Below, piece by piece: positions 17,965 through 27,814 of a DNA stretch of 64,000 bases. The stretch is from JBMYTN01 sp049604415 (GTDB lineage Bacteria > Pseudomonadota > Alphaproteobacteria > Rhodospirillales > Rhodospirillaceae), in assembly GCA_049604415.1 (NCBI GenBank), contig JBMYTN010000003.1, forward strand, positions 120,581-184,580, read 5' to 3'. Position numbers and translations under genes: made by a program. The first letter of the stretch is position 1. Every line of letters starts with the position of its first letter. A model generated the notes under the pieces. The model ran no database searches. It saw only the letters and a program-made list of their open reading frames with translations, and was not told the DNA's origin.

Positions 17965-19824
17965 TCAGGCCTCCAGTCGGGCGTGCACGGCGTCGGTGAT
18001 CTCGGCGATGCGGAAAGGTTGGCCGGTCACTTTGGACAGGCTGTGGACGTCGCGCAGCAAATGCGCCCGCAGCAGCAGAGCCAATTGTCCGGCATTCATT
18101 TCCGGAACGATGATCTGGTCAAAGCCTGCCAACAGCTCTTTCAGATTGGTCGGGAACGGCGCCATATTGCGCAGGTGAATGTGGGAGACCGCGTGACCGG
18201 CATCGATCAGCTCCCGGGTCGCCCGGTGCAAGGCCCCATAGGTGGAGCCCCAGCCGAGCAGGGCGACCTTGCCCGTCTCCGCGCCAAGCTCAACGCCTTG
18301 GGGCGGCAGGGACCGGGCGATGGCTTCCAGCTTGCCCGACCGCATCCGGGTCATCTTTTCATGGTTTGACCCGTCATAGGACACGGTGCCCTTGTCATAA
18401 TCCTTTTCCAGGCCGCCGACCCGGTGTTCCAAGCCCGGGGTGCCGGGCAGCGCCCATTGCCGGGCCAGGCTGTCCGGGTTGCGCTTAAACGGCGCAAAGC
18501 TATCGACATCGGTTTGGAACGCCACCGGGAAGGGGGCATAGCTGTCCAGGCTGGGGATCTTCCAAGGCTCGGAGGCATTGGCGATATAGCCATCCAGCAG
18601 CAGGATCACCGGGGTCATATGGGTCACCGCCAAACGCACTGCCTCAATCGCGGACTCAAAAGCATCCGCCGGGGTGCAGGCGGCGATCACCGGCACCGGC
18701 GCATCACCATTGCGGCCCATGACCGCTTGGAACAGGTCCGATTGTTCGGTTTTGGTCGGCAGACCCGTGGACGGCCCGCCCCGCTGGGCGTTCACCACCA
18801 CCAGGGGCAGTTCGGCGGAAATCGCCAAACCCAGAGCCTCGGTCTTCAGGGCGATCCCCGGGCCTGAGGAGGTGGTCAGCCCCAGCTTGCCAGCAAAAGA
18901 AGCGCCCAGGGCAGCACAGATGGCGGCGATCTCGTCCTCGGCCTGGAAGGTGGTCACACCATATTCAGCCATTTTGGACAGGCTGTGGAGCAGGGGAGAG
19001 GCCGGGGTGATCGGATAGGAGCCCAAAAACAGCTCCAAATCAGCCAATTCCGCGCCAGCGACCAAACCCAAGGAGGTCGCTTCGGCTCCGGTGATGGCCT
19101 TATAGGTGCCCGGCTCCGGATCGGCCTTGGCGACCTGATAGCGGCGCAAAGTGCCGTCGACCTCGGTGGTTTCGCCATAGGCGTGGCCCGCATTCAGGGC
19201 TGCCACGGCGGCTTCGGCAATATTGCCTTTGTTTTTGAACTTGGTCTTCAGGGTTTCGGTGATGGCGGCGCGATCACGGCCAAACATCCACAGCACCAGA
19301 CCTAAGGTCCAGATGTTCTTACACCGCTCGCCTTCGCGCTTGCTGACCCCAGCCCCTTCAGTGGCCTTCAAGGTCATGCCGGTGATGTCCAGCTCCAGAA
19401 CCGAGAAATTGTCCAAGGAGCCATCGGTGCGGGGGTCAACGCTGTAGCCCGCGCGCTCAATGGCTTTTTTGGTGAAGGCGGCGCTGTCGAGCATGACGGT
19501 GCCACCGCGCCGCAGGTCATCCAGATTGACCTTTAGGGCTGCCGGGTTCATCGCCACCAGCATGTCCGGGGCATCGCCGCTGGTCAGCACGCCTTTGGCG
19601 CCGAAATTGATCTGATAGGCCGAGACCCCGAAGGTCGTCCCGGCCGGGGCACGGATTTCCGCCGGATAATCGGGCAGGGTCGCCAGGTCGTGATTGTTCA
19701 GAGCCGTGCTGTCCATAAAGGAGGAGCCGGTCAGCTGCATGCCATCCCCGGAATCCCCGGCAAAGCGGACGACAATGGAGGCGACAGAATCCCGCAATTG
19801 GCGGTTATGGACAAAACTGTTCAT
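17965..19824 (-). CDS. korA: 2-oxoacid:ferredoxin oxidoreductase alpha subunit (gamma-alpha fusion)
   Basis: Large subunit of the 2-oxoglutarate:ferredoxin oxidoreductase. The 619-residue protein carries a gamma-type domain first (about 15-190, with VRFAGDSGDGMQLTG and PDYPAEIRAPAGT) followed by the pyrimidine-binding alpha domain (from about 220, with FLGSYPITPASPLLH, FQAEDEIAAICAALGASFAG, TTSSGPGIALKTEALGLA and NAQRGGPSTGLPTKTEQSDL), and a C-terminal transketolase-like part. This order is standard for KorA. ATG 19824 is preferred to GTG 19836 because GGAG lies 11 bases ahead of the ATG but directly against the GTG. It is first in a two-gene korAB operon on the minus strand, divergent from zwf. 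Confidence 0.92.
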   Translation of the reverse strand: MNSFVHNRQLRDSVASIVVRFAGDSGDGMQLTGSSFMDSTALNNHDLATLPDYPAEIRAPAGTTFGVSAYQINFGAKGVLTSGDAPDMLVAMNPAALKVNLDDLRRGGTVMLDSAAFTKKAIERAGYSVDPRTDGSLDNFSVLELDITGMTLKATEGAGVSKREGERCKNIWTLGLVLWMFGRDRAAITETLKTKFKNKGNIAEAAVAALNAGHAYGETTEVDGTLRRYQVAKADPEPGTYKAITGAEATSLGLVAGAELADLELFLGSYPITPASPLLHSLSKMAEYGVTTFQAEDEIAAICAALGASFAGKLGLTTSSGPGIALKTEALGLAISAELPLVVVNAQRGGPSTGLPTKTEQSDLFQAVMGRNGDAPVPVIAACTPADAFESAIEAVRLAVTHMTPVILLLDGYIANASEPWKIPSLDSYAPFPVAFQTDVDSFAPFKRNPDSLARQWALPGTPGLEHRVGGLEKDYDKGTVSYDGSNHEKMTRMRSGKLEAIARSLPPQGVELGAETGKVALLGWGSTYGALHRATRELIDAGHAVSHIHLRNMAPFPTNLKELLAGFDQIIVPEMNAGQLALLLRAHLLRDVHSLSKVTGQPFRIAEITDAVHARLEA

Positions 19825-20438
19825 TCTTGAACCCACTCCGAAACCCGTGGTGTAGCATCAGTCGGTATCCCACCGCTCTTCGCAGAACGGCCCTCTCCGG
19901 TTCTCGGTCCCCGGAGTGTTGCGGTCTTCTCTTACAGCGGAAGATCGGGATGCGCGGCAGCTGTTGGTCCGTCACTGTCCCTGCGGGGACAGGATCGCGA
20001 TCACCTTGGTCAAGTCCTCGCCCAATGGCAGGCGACCAAGAGATCAGACCGCGTCAACGGGGCGCCCCCCGTCTCCTACCGGCGCAGGTGACTTACCGCC
20101 CCGGGCATCCCGTGGCAAGTCCCGTTTTCCGTTGTGGCCCTGTATTTGAGGCAAGGATGACCCCTCTGCCACCGCAAAATACGATCGAAGGGTAAAAACC
20201 AAGCTCGCTAGTACGATATTTCCCCGATCTCGGATCCATTGGCAATAGTCTTTTCGTTGGATCCTCGCTCCGTTCCGATCCTGGCGTGGTTTGCGCGGAC
20301 CTTGGCCATCGCTCTGCAACAAGTTGTGACAAAATTGACTATACAATGATCTGAGACGTTAGGCGGTCGGGACCAAAGCGGGCTACTCTGGTTTTCCTCG
20401 CAAAAAAAGAGCTGTTAAGAAAGGAAGGGTCGGCAAGC
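19825..20438. other. 614-base divergent intergenic region korA / zwf
   Basis: No convincing gene. Short frames here (for example 19827-20195 plus, 20044-20346 minus) have no recognisable protein character. The region holds a perfect 7-bp hairpin with a 4-base loop at 19975-19992 (CTGTCCC/GGGACAG), about 150 bases ahead of korA, and a TATACAAT box at 20340-20347 about 90 bases ahead of zwf without a good -35 partner. GAAAGGAAGGG precedes the zwf ATG. Promoters for both directions must lie here. Confidence 0.5.
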
Positions 20439-21913
<1,475 letters not shown>

Positions 21914-21917
<4 letters not shown>

Positions 21918-22648
21918 GTGATGACCAACAGGTCACCCTACCAGCTGGCCCCTTTGAGTCTTTGGTGTTTGACGACCGGGAGGCCTTGGCCCAAGGCCTT
22001 GCCGCCCGCGTCGCCGATGACCTGATCGCTGCTGTTGAACAGCGCGGTCAGGCGGTCTTGGCGGTTCCAGGCGGGTCCACACCGGGGCCGTTTCTGCAGG
22101 CTTTGGGGCAGCGCGATGATGTGCCCTGGGCGCAGGTGATTGTCACCTTGACCGATGAGCGCTGGGTGCCAGCGGATCATCCCCGGTCAAACGAAAAGCT
22201 GTTGAACGATACCTTTCTGGCGGTTGGCCCAGCCTGCATGGCCCGCTTTCTGCCGCTCTATGCCCCTGCCCCAAGCCCGGAAGCCACCTGTGCCTATACC
22301 GGACAGGCCCTGGAAAAGGATGGCATGCCGCTCGATGTGCTGGTGCTGGGCATGGGCGAAGACAGCCACACCGCCAGCCTGTTCCCAGGGGCGGATCGCT
22401 TGGCAGAGGGGCTGGACACCACCGGGGATGCAGCCCTGTTGCCGATGCGGGCGCCCGATGCGCCCGAACCGCGGTTAACGCTGACGGCCCCAGCATTGCT
22501 CAGCGCCGATCGGACTTATTTGCTGATCACCGGGGCGAATAAAGCCGCTGCCCTGGTCCAGGCGCTGGAGCCGGGTCCCGATGAGGAGGCCCCGATCCGC
22601 TTGATCCTGACCAAGGCGTTCCGGTTGGCGGTGGCGTGGTCGCTTTAG
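21914..22648 (+). CDS. pgl: 6-phosphogluconolactonase (DevB/SOL type)
   Basis: Hydrolyses 6-phosphogluconolactone to 6-phosphogluconate, linking zwf to edd. The 244-residue protein belongs to the glucosamine-6-phosphate isomerase-like family, with LAVPGGSTPGPFLQAL, VTLTDERWVPADHPRSNEKLL and LVLGMGEDSHTASLFPG, all family hallmarks. ATG 21914 overlaps the zwf stop by 4 bases and gives a start matching the family; an in-frame upstream start at 21896 lies deep inside zwf. The 3' end is followed by about 110 bases with a promoter-like element for the next gene. Confidence 0.94.
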
Positions 22649-22678
22649 CGTCGAAAAGGGCAATTGCTCAGTCGACTC

Positions 22679-22707
22679 CTGACAGCGTCCTGACTTTGCT
22701 GTAGGAT
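22679..22707 (+). promoter_or_regulatory. Sigma70-like promoter candidate
   Basis: CTGACA (22679-22684) and TAGGAT (22702-22707) are separated by exactly 17 bases and lie about 50 bases ahead of the AIM24-family start at 22759. Five of six -35 positions and four of six -10 positions fit the consensus. This is pattern matching only. Confidence 0.45.
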
Positions 22708-22758
22708 TCTGCCTGCAAATCTAAGGCGTTCACGATCACTCAGCACAGGATTCCTCCG

Positions 22759-23502
22759 ATGGAACATCAGATCACCCATGGCCCGTCCTTCGCCCTGCTG
22801 CAAATTGGGCTTGAGCATGGCGAGGAGATCCGCTGTGAAAGCGGGGCGATGGTGGCCATGTCGGCGGATCTGGACCTCTCAGCCAAAATGAATGCGCCGG
22901 AAGACAGCGGCTTTTTCGGTCGGGCCTTTGGCGCGGCCAAGCGGGCCGCTTTGGGCGGGGAAAGCTTTTTCATCACCACCATCGCCGCCAAATCCGGTCC
23001 CGGTCAGGTTGACCTCGCCCCGGCCACGCCTGGGGATATTTACCCCTGGGAGATGATCGGCATTCCTTTGTTGGTGCAAGGTGGATCCTATCTGGCGTCG
23101 GGGCCGGATGTTGCCATTGATGTCAATTGGGGTGGTCTGAAAAGCTTGATGGGCGGCGAGGGCCTGTTCTTCCTCCGGGCGGAGGGACGAGGGGCGTTGT
23201 TCCTGGCCAGCTTTGGCGGCATCAGCCGCCGGGATTTGGCCCCTGGCGAGAAATGGGTGGTCGACAGTGGCCATCTGGTGGCCTTTGAAGAGGGCATTGC
23301 CATGGAAACCCGTTTGGCCACAGGAACCGGGAGTGGCGGGTTCTTTTCCCGCGCGGTGACCTCGGCGACCACCGGGGAAGGTCTGGTGATGGAGTTCACC
23401 GGTCCCGGCACCGTGTTGATGCAAACCCGGAACCCGGAAGCGTTCTCCGGCTGGATCAAGACCCTGATCCCGGAAATCACCAACAACTCCAGCGGCCAAT
23501 AG
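22759..23502 (+). CDS. AIM24/TIGR00266 family protein
   Basis: A 247-residue beta-rich protein of the AIM24 (DUF124, TIGR00266) family. Family features visible: early GEEIRCESGAMVAMS, GGESFFITTI in the middle, the repeated Gly-rich strands such as GEGLFFLRAEGRGALFL, LAPGEKWVVDSGHLVAFE and the late FTGPGTVLMQTRNP. Bacterial members have no established biochemical function; the yeast namesake is a mitochondrial inner-membrane protein. It stands alone between pgl and the type I secretion pair, with its own candidate promoter. Family assignment is firm, role unknown. Confidence 0.85.
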   Translation: MEHQITHGPSFALLQIGLEHGEEIRCESGAMVAMSADLDLSAKMNAPEDSGFFGRAFGAAKRAALGGESFFITTIAAKSGPGQVDLAPATPGDIYPWEMIGIPLLVQGGSYLASGPDVAIDVNWGGLKSLMGGEGLFFLRAEGRGALFLASFGGISRRDLAPGEKWVVDSGHLVAFEEGIAMETRLATGTGSGGFFSRAVTSATTGEGLVMEFTGPGTVLMQTRNPEAFSGWIKTLIPEITNNSSGQ

Positions 23503-23545
23503 GCGAGAACGGCGCAGCCGAGGCAAGATAAGGATTGGTGAGCCC

Positions 23546-25363
23546 ATGGGGCGCGATGCACTTTCTCTGGCAATTCGGCGCGCGCGCGGGGCCTTCTGGG
23601 CCGTGGGAGGCTTTAGCCTTGTCATCAACATGCTGTTGCTGGTGGCCCCGCTTTACACCCTACAGGTCTTTGACCGGGTGCTGAGCAGCCAGTCCCACGA
23701 CACCTTGTTGCTTCTAACCGTGGCCGCTGTGTTCCTGCTGGTGATCCAAGGCTTGTTGGAAGTGGTGCGCGGCACCTTGCTGCAGCGTATCGGGTTGCGC
23801 CTGGAGCAGGATTTGGGCAGTGCGGTGGTCGGAGCGGCCATTGATGAGGCCGCGCGCGGCAACACCCACTCCACCCATGGTATCAATGATTTGAAGGAGG
23901 TCCGGACGGCCCTGACCTCGCCCTCGATCAATGCTTTGTTTGATGCGCCCTGGACGCCGATCTTTGTTGGCGTGATCTTTTTGATGCACCCCTTGGCGGG
24001 GATGTTCGCCATGGCCGGGGCGGTGGGGCTGGCCTTGCTGGCCTTTCTGAACATCCGCGCTGCCCGACGCCCGGAAGACGAGGCTGCGCGTCAGGTCTTG
24101 GATGGCGGGCGCAATCTGATCGACTATGTCCGTAATGCCGAGGCTGTGCGCGCCATGGGCATGTCCGGCGGCCTGATCCGCAAATGGCAGCGGGAAAATA
24201 CCGAAATCCTTTGGCTGCAATCGGTTGTGGGCGGTCGGGTCGGTTTGGTCATGGCGATCACCAAGACCTTTCGCATGCTGCTCCAAGTCGGGATCATGGG
24301 GTTGGGTGTCTGGCTGGTGCTGCAAAATGAGATGACCCCGGGGGCGATGATCGCCAGTTCGATCATCCTGGCCCGGGCTCTGGCCCCTATGGAACAGGCG
24401 GTCACCGCTTGGAAAGGCTGGGTCTCGGCAATGGGGGCTTACGGTCGGCTGAAAGAAGCCCTTGATGTCCTGGAAGGCGATGCCCGGGACCGGGAAGGCC
24501 AAATCACCTTGCCACAGCCCAAGGGGCAGGTGGATCTGGTCAATGTCAGCTATCGCCCGCCCAGCGCCGGAGGCGGACCCTCGGAGCCCATTGTCGCCAA
24601 TGTCAGCTTCAGCATTCCCGCCGGGGCCAGTTTGGGGATCGTCGGGCCATCGGGGTCCGGCAAAACCACTTTATTGCGCATTTTGGCCGGATTGGCCCCG
24701 CCCACTTTGGGGGAAGCTCGTCTGGATGGGGCCGATCTGACCCGCTGGTGTTCCATCCCCGCAGAACAGGGTGGCCTTGGGGCCTATCTGGGCTATTTGC
24801 CGCAATCGATCCAACTGGTTGCTGGGACCGTGGGGGAGAATATTGCCCGTTTTGGTGACACGCCGTCTTCGGAAGCCGTCATCGCAGCAGCGCAAATGGC
24901 CGATGTCCATGACATGATCCTGCGACTGCCCCAAGGCTATGACACATTGGTTGGCGATGGCGGGCTGGCCTTGTCCGGCGGCCAACAGCAGCGGGTCGGG
25001 TTGGCCCGGGCGCTCTATGGCACGCCTCGGCTTGTGCTGTTGGATGAACCCAATGCCCATTTGGATCCGGAGGGTGAGCGGGCTTTGGTCAAATCTTTGG
25101 ACGCTCTGGCCCATCAAGGCACCACGGTGGTTATGGTGACCCACCGCGCCGCCCTGTTGGCCCATGTGCAATTGGTGGCGGTAATGCGGGACCGGACGGT
25201 TTTGGAATTCGGTCCCCGCGACAGCGTGATGGCCAAATTGCGCGAGGCGGCGGGCATGGCCGCTGCCGGGGCAGCAGGGGCGGGGGCAACAGGGGCCGGA
25301 GCAGGAGCTCAGAGCGGACGCGTTGCGCGTTCGTCCCCCAATGCAATGGAAGCAGTGCGATGA
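23546..25363 (+). CDS. Type I secretion ABC transporter (PrtD/HlyB family)
   Basis: Inner-membrane ATPase/permease of a type I secretion system. The 605-residue chain has an N-terminal membrane domain with about six helices (residues 15-310) and a C-terminal nucleotide-binding domain: Walker A GPSGSGKTT (about 370), Q-loop YLPQSIQLV, signature LSGGQQQR, Walker B LVLLDEPNAHLD and the switch His in VMVTHR. There is no N-terminal peptidase domain, as in PrtD-type exporters of RTX or S-layer proteins. The C-terminus has an Ala/Gly-rich tail. The stop overlaps the adaptor start (ATGA). No RTX-repeat substrate and no TolC gene are in the window. Confidence 0.92.
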   Translation: MGRDALSLAIRRARGAFWAVGGFSLVINMLLLVAPLYTLQVFDRVLSSQSHDTLLLLTVAAVFLLVIQGLLEVVRGTLLQRIGLRLEQDLGSAVVGAAIDEAARGNTHSTHGINDLKEVRTALTSPSINALFDAPWTPIFVGVIFLMHPLAGMFAMAGAVGLALLAFLNIRAARRPEDEAARQVLDGGRNLIDYVRNAEAVRAMGMSGGLIRKWQRENTEILWLQSVVGGRVGLVMAITKTFRMLLQVGIMGLGVWLVLQNEMTPGAMIASSIILARALAPMEQAVTAWKGWVSAMGAYGRLKEALDVLEGDARDREGQITLPQPKGQVDLVNVSYRPPSAGGGPSEPIVANVSFSIPAGASLGIVGPSGSGKTTLLRILAGLAPPTLGEARLDGADLTRWCSIPAEQGGLGAYLGYLPQSIQLVAGTVGENIARFGDTPSSEAVIAAAQMADVHDMILRLPQGYDTLVGDGGLALSGGQQQRVGLARALYGTPRLVLLDEPNAHLDPEGERALVKSLDALAHQGTTVVMVTHRAALLAHVQLVAVMRDRTVLEFGPRDSVMAKLREAAGMAAAGAAGAGATGAGAGAQSGRVARSSPNAMEAVR

Positions 25364-27009
25364 TCCGGCGATCTGGCGGGCGCAAGGAAGAATGGTTTGA
25401 CGGCCTGATCGAGGCCGATGCCCAAGCGGCTGGCCAAGCAAGTGGCAGGTCGGCGGGACAGCCGCGAATGCCCAGACCGTCTGCGCCGTCCGCGCCCCCC
25501 GCGCCGCCACGACAGGCTGCTCCCGTTGCCCCCCCTGCACCGCCTCCGCAACCGCCCCCGGTCCAATCTGCGCAACCCCCAGCGCCCCCTCCAGCCCCGA
25601 AGCAGGCCGCCGCACCTGCGCCGCCGCCCGCACCAGTTCCTGCCGCCCAGCCTTCAGCGACCCCAACACCGATGCCGACGGCTGAGGCTCCGCGAGATCT
25701 CGGTCGGTCTGCCCTCAGTCCGAAGACGACTTTGCGCGGCCCGATCCTGATCGGTCTGATGATCCTGATCATTGGGGTCGGCGGGTTCTTTGGCTGGAGC
25801 TTTACGGCGCAATTGGACTCAGCGGCCATTGCGCCGGGCATTGTGGTGGTGGAGAGCCGCCGCAAAACCATCGAGCATTTGGAAGGCGGGATCTTGGAAG
25901 CCATCCTGGTTAAGGAAGGCGACGAAGTCTCCGAAGGGCAGATGCTGATGACCCTTTCGGAGATCCAGGCCCGCTCGGAGTTGAGCCAGGTCGAAGCGCA
26001 ATATCGGACCAATTTGGCGCAATTTGCTCGGCTGATTGCCGAGCGCGACCGTCTGGAGCAAGTGACCTTTGCCAAAGACTTGCTGGCCGATGCGCAGACG
26101 GACCCAGCGGTGGCCAGAGTGGTGACCACCCAGGAAGCCCTTTTTGAACGCCGCCGCCGGGTGCTCCAGGGCCAGGATGCGGTCTATCGGGAACAAATCG
26201 AGCAAGTCGGACGGGAGATCACTGGGCTCGAGTCCCGCCTGGGGGCGGATCGGGAATCCTTGGAGCTGTTGCAGCGGGAAATCGCTGGGGTGGAGACCCT
26301 GGTCTCCCAGGGCTATGCGCCAGAAACCCGACTGCTGGCCCTGAAGCGGGAGCAGGCCAATCTGCGCGGCAATATTGGCGATTTGGAAGCCCAGGTCGCC
26401 CAAAGCCGGTTGCGCATTGCCGAGACCGAGTTGGAGCGCTTGAACACGGAAGAGGAGTTCACCTCCGAGGTCGTCACCGAACTCCAGGATGTGGAGAAAA
26501 ACCTTCAAGAGCTGGAAGGCCAATTGTCGGCGGCACGGGATGTGGTCAACCGAGTGCATATCCGCGCCCCCCAGGATGGGGTTGTGGTCGGCTTAACCGT
26601 CCATACGGAAGGCGAGGTGGTCCAGGGCGGCGAGACCCTGCTGGAAATCGTCCCAGCCTCTGACCGCTTGCTGATCGAAGCCTTGGTCCGGCCCGAAGAT
26701 ATTGATGTGGTCCATGCGGGCATGGATGCGCAGATCCGGCTGTCGGCCTATTCCTTCCGCTCCACCCCGCCGGTGGCGGGCATGGTCCGCACGGTCTCTG
26801 CGGACCGGGTCAAGGATGAAGCCAGCGGAACCTCAGCCTATCTGGCGATGATTGAAGTCGCGGAAGAGGATCTGGCCAATTTGCAGGATGTGCGGCTCTA
26901 TCCCGGCATGCCTGCGGAGGTGATGGTCCGCACCGGCCAGCGTACGGCAATGGATTATATGATCACGCCGATCCTGCGCAGTTTCGAACGCGGCATGCGG
27001 GAGCAATAG
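25360..27009 (+). CDS. Type I secretion membrane fusion protein (HlyD/PrtE family)
   Basis: Periplasmic adaptor partner of the ABC exporter upstream. The 549-residue protein is longer than the usual 430-450 because of a cytoplasmic N-terminal stretch (about 20-110) very rich in Pro and Ala. A single transmembrane helix (about 127-147) is followed by the lipoyl half-motif VVESRRKTIEHLEGG, long coiled-coil hairpins (about 200-390) and the beta-barrel domain with IRAPQDGVVVGLTVHT. The TIGR01843-type signature IEHLEGGI supports type I secretion rather than drug efflux. The ATG overlaps the exporter stop. The proline-rich head may be a spacer or interaction segment; its role is unknown. Confidence 0.9.
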   Translation: MIRRSGGRKEEWFDGLIEADAQAAGQASGRSAGQPRMPRPSAPSAPPAPPRQAAPVAPPAPPPQPPPVQSAQPPAPPPAPKQAAAPAPPPAPVPAAQPSATPTPMPTAEAPRDLGRSALSPKTTLRGPILIGLMILIIGVGGFFGWSFTAQLDSAAIAPGIVVVESRRKTIEHLEGGILEAILVKEGDEVSEGQMLMTLSEIQARSELSQVEAQYRTNLAQFARLIAERDRLEQVTFAKDLLADAQTDPAVARVVTTQEALFERRRRVLQGQDAVYREQIEQVGREITGLESRLGADRESLELLQREIAGVETLVSQGYAPETRLLALKREQANLRGNIGDLEAQVAQSRLRIAETELERLNTEEEFTSEVVTELQDVEKNLQELEGQLSAARDVVNRVHIRAPQDGVVVGLTVHTEGEVVQGGETLLEIVPASDRLLIEALVRPEDIDVVHAGMDAQIRLSAYSFRSTPPVAGMVRTVSADRVKDEASGTSAYLAMIEVAEEDLANLQDVRLYPGMPAEVMVRTGQRTAMDYMITPILRSFERGMREQ

Positions 27010-27010
27010 C

Positions 27011-27814
27011 ATGGCCACGCCGCAGGGCGGTCCGCCAGCCCCCGAGCCCGACCAGGACGGGCTGCTGCATGGCTTGATCCTGGCTGGCGGCAAATCCCGA
27101 CGCATGGGGGAGTTGGTTGGGACCGCAGCAGGGGCGGAGGCTGAGGCCAAACCCCTCCTAAGCCTTCAGGACGGCACCACCTTGCTGGACAGTGTGCTCG
27201 ACCATTTGGGCCCGCAGATCACGGGGGATTGGTGTCTCAGCACTGGTCCTGCCGGACCCACCTATCCACGGATCCCAACCCAGCCCATGGACGGGTTTGA
27301 GCCAGCCTCTGGCCGCGCTTTGATCCCAATCCCGGATCAGAACTTTGCTCTTGGTTCGGTTGGTCCCTTGGGCGGGCTGCTCAGCGGTCTGGAGGCTGTT
27401 GCAGCCTTCCAGGCAACCTCACAGGGGCCAAATGGCCCTTCTGTGACGGTGCGGGTGCTGTCCATCCCGGCGGATACTCCCTTTCCGCCACAGGATCTGG
27501 TTCAGGGTCTTCAGGCTGCGGCCAGACAGGTGCCGAGCGGTGCTGCCGTGGCCCGAAGTGCGGGGCGGGTCCACCCCTTGATTGGGCTGTGGCCGATCCA
27601 CCTGGCCCCGCTGTTGCGGCGGTTTTTGATCGAAGATGGGCACCGGGCCGCCATGGCCTGGGTCGAACGCTGCGGTGCTGCGGTTCGGGATTGGCCGGTG
27701 CCCGACGAGGGTCCAGACCCGTTTTTAAACATCAATAGGGCTGAGGATTTGGCGTTGGCCCGCCAGTGGTTTGTCCGCCTTGGGCGGGCCGCGCAGGCTG
27801 CGAAGGCGGATTAG
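27011..27814 (+). CDS. mobA: Molybdenum cofactor guanylyltransferase-like protein
   Basis: Probable MobA, which joins GMP to molybdopterin to make the guanine dinucleotide cofactor. The 267-residue protein starts with the nucleotidyltransferase signature LILAGGKSRRMG (about 23-34), has GPLGGLLSGLEA where MobA has GPLAGILAGL, the metal-binding Asp in IPADTPFPP, and NINRAEDLALA near the C-terminus. It is longer than typical MobA (about 200) because of inserts around 35-50 and 75-110, so a MobA-like enzyme of altered specificity is possible. It starts 1 base after the adaptor stop. Its last 83 bases overlap the end of the convergent membrane-protein gene. Confidence 0.8.
   Translation: MATPQGGPPAPEPDQDGLLHGLILAGGKSRRMGELVGTAAGAEAEAKPLLSLQDGTTLLDSVLDHLGPQITGDWCLSTGPAGPTYPRIPTQPMDGFEPASGRALIPIPDQNFALGSVGPLGGLLSGLEAVAAFQATSQGPNGPSVTVRVLSIPADTPFPPQDLVQGLQAAARQVPSGAAVARSAGRVHPLIGLWPIHLAPLLRRFLIEDGHRAAMAWVERCGAAVRDWPVPDEGPDPFLNINRAEDLALARQWFVRLGRAAQAAKAD

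Noticed and set aside
19827..20346. Short frames in the korA-zwf gap on both strands
   Set aside because: No ribosome-binding site, no family resemblance, and Arg/Pro/Ser-rich composition typical of non-coding GC-rich DNA.
20316..20347. ACAA-G-TTGT near-palindrome and TATACAAT as an FNR- or sigma70-type control site ahead of zwf
   Set aside because: Arms of only 4 bp, no TTGAT-N4-ATCAA match, and no -35 box at 16-18 bases.
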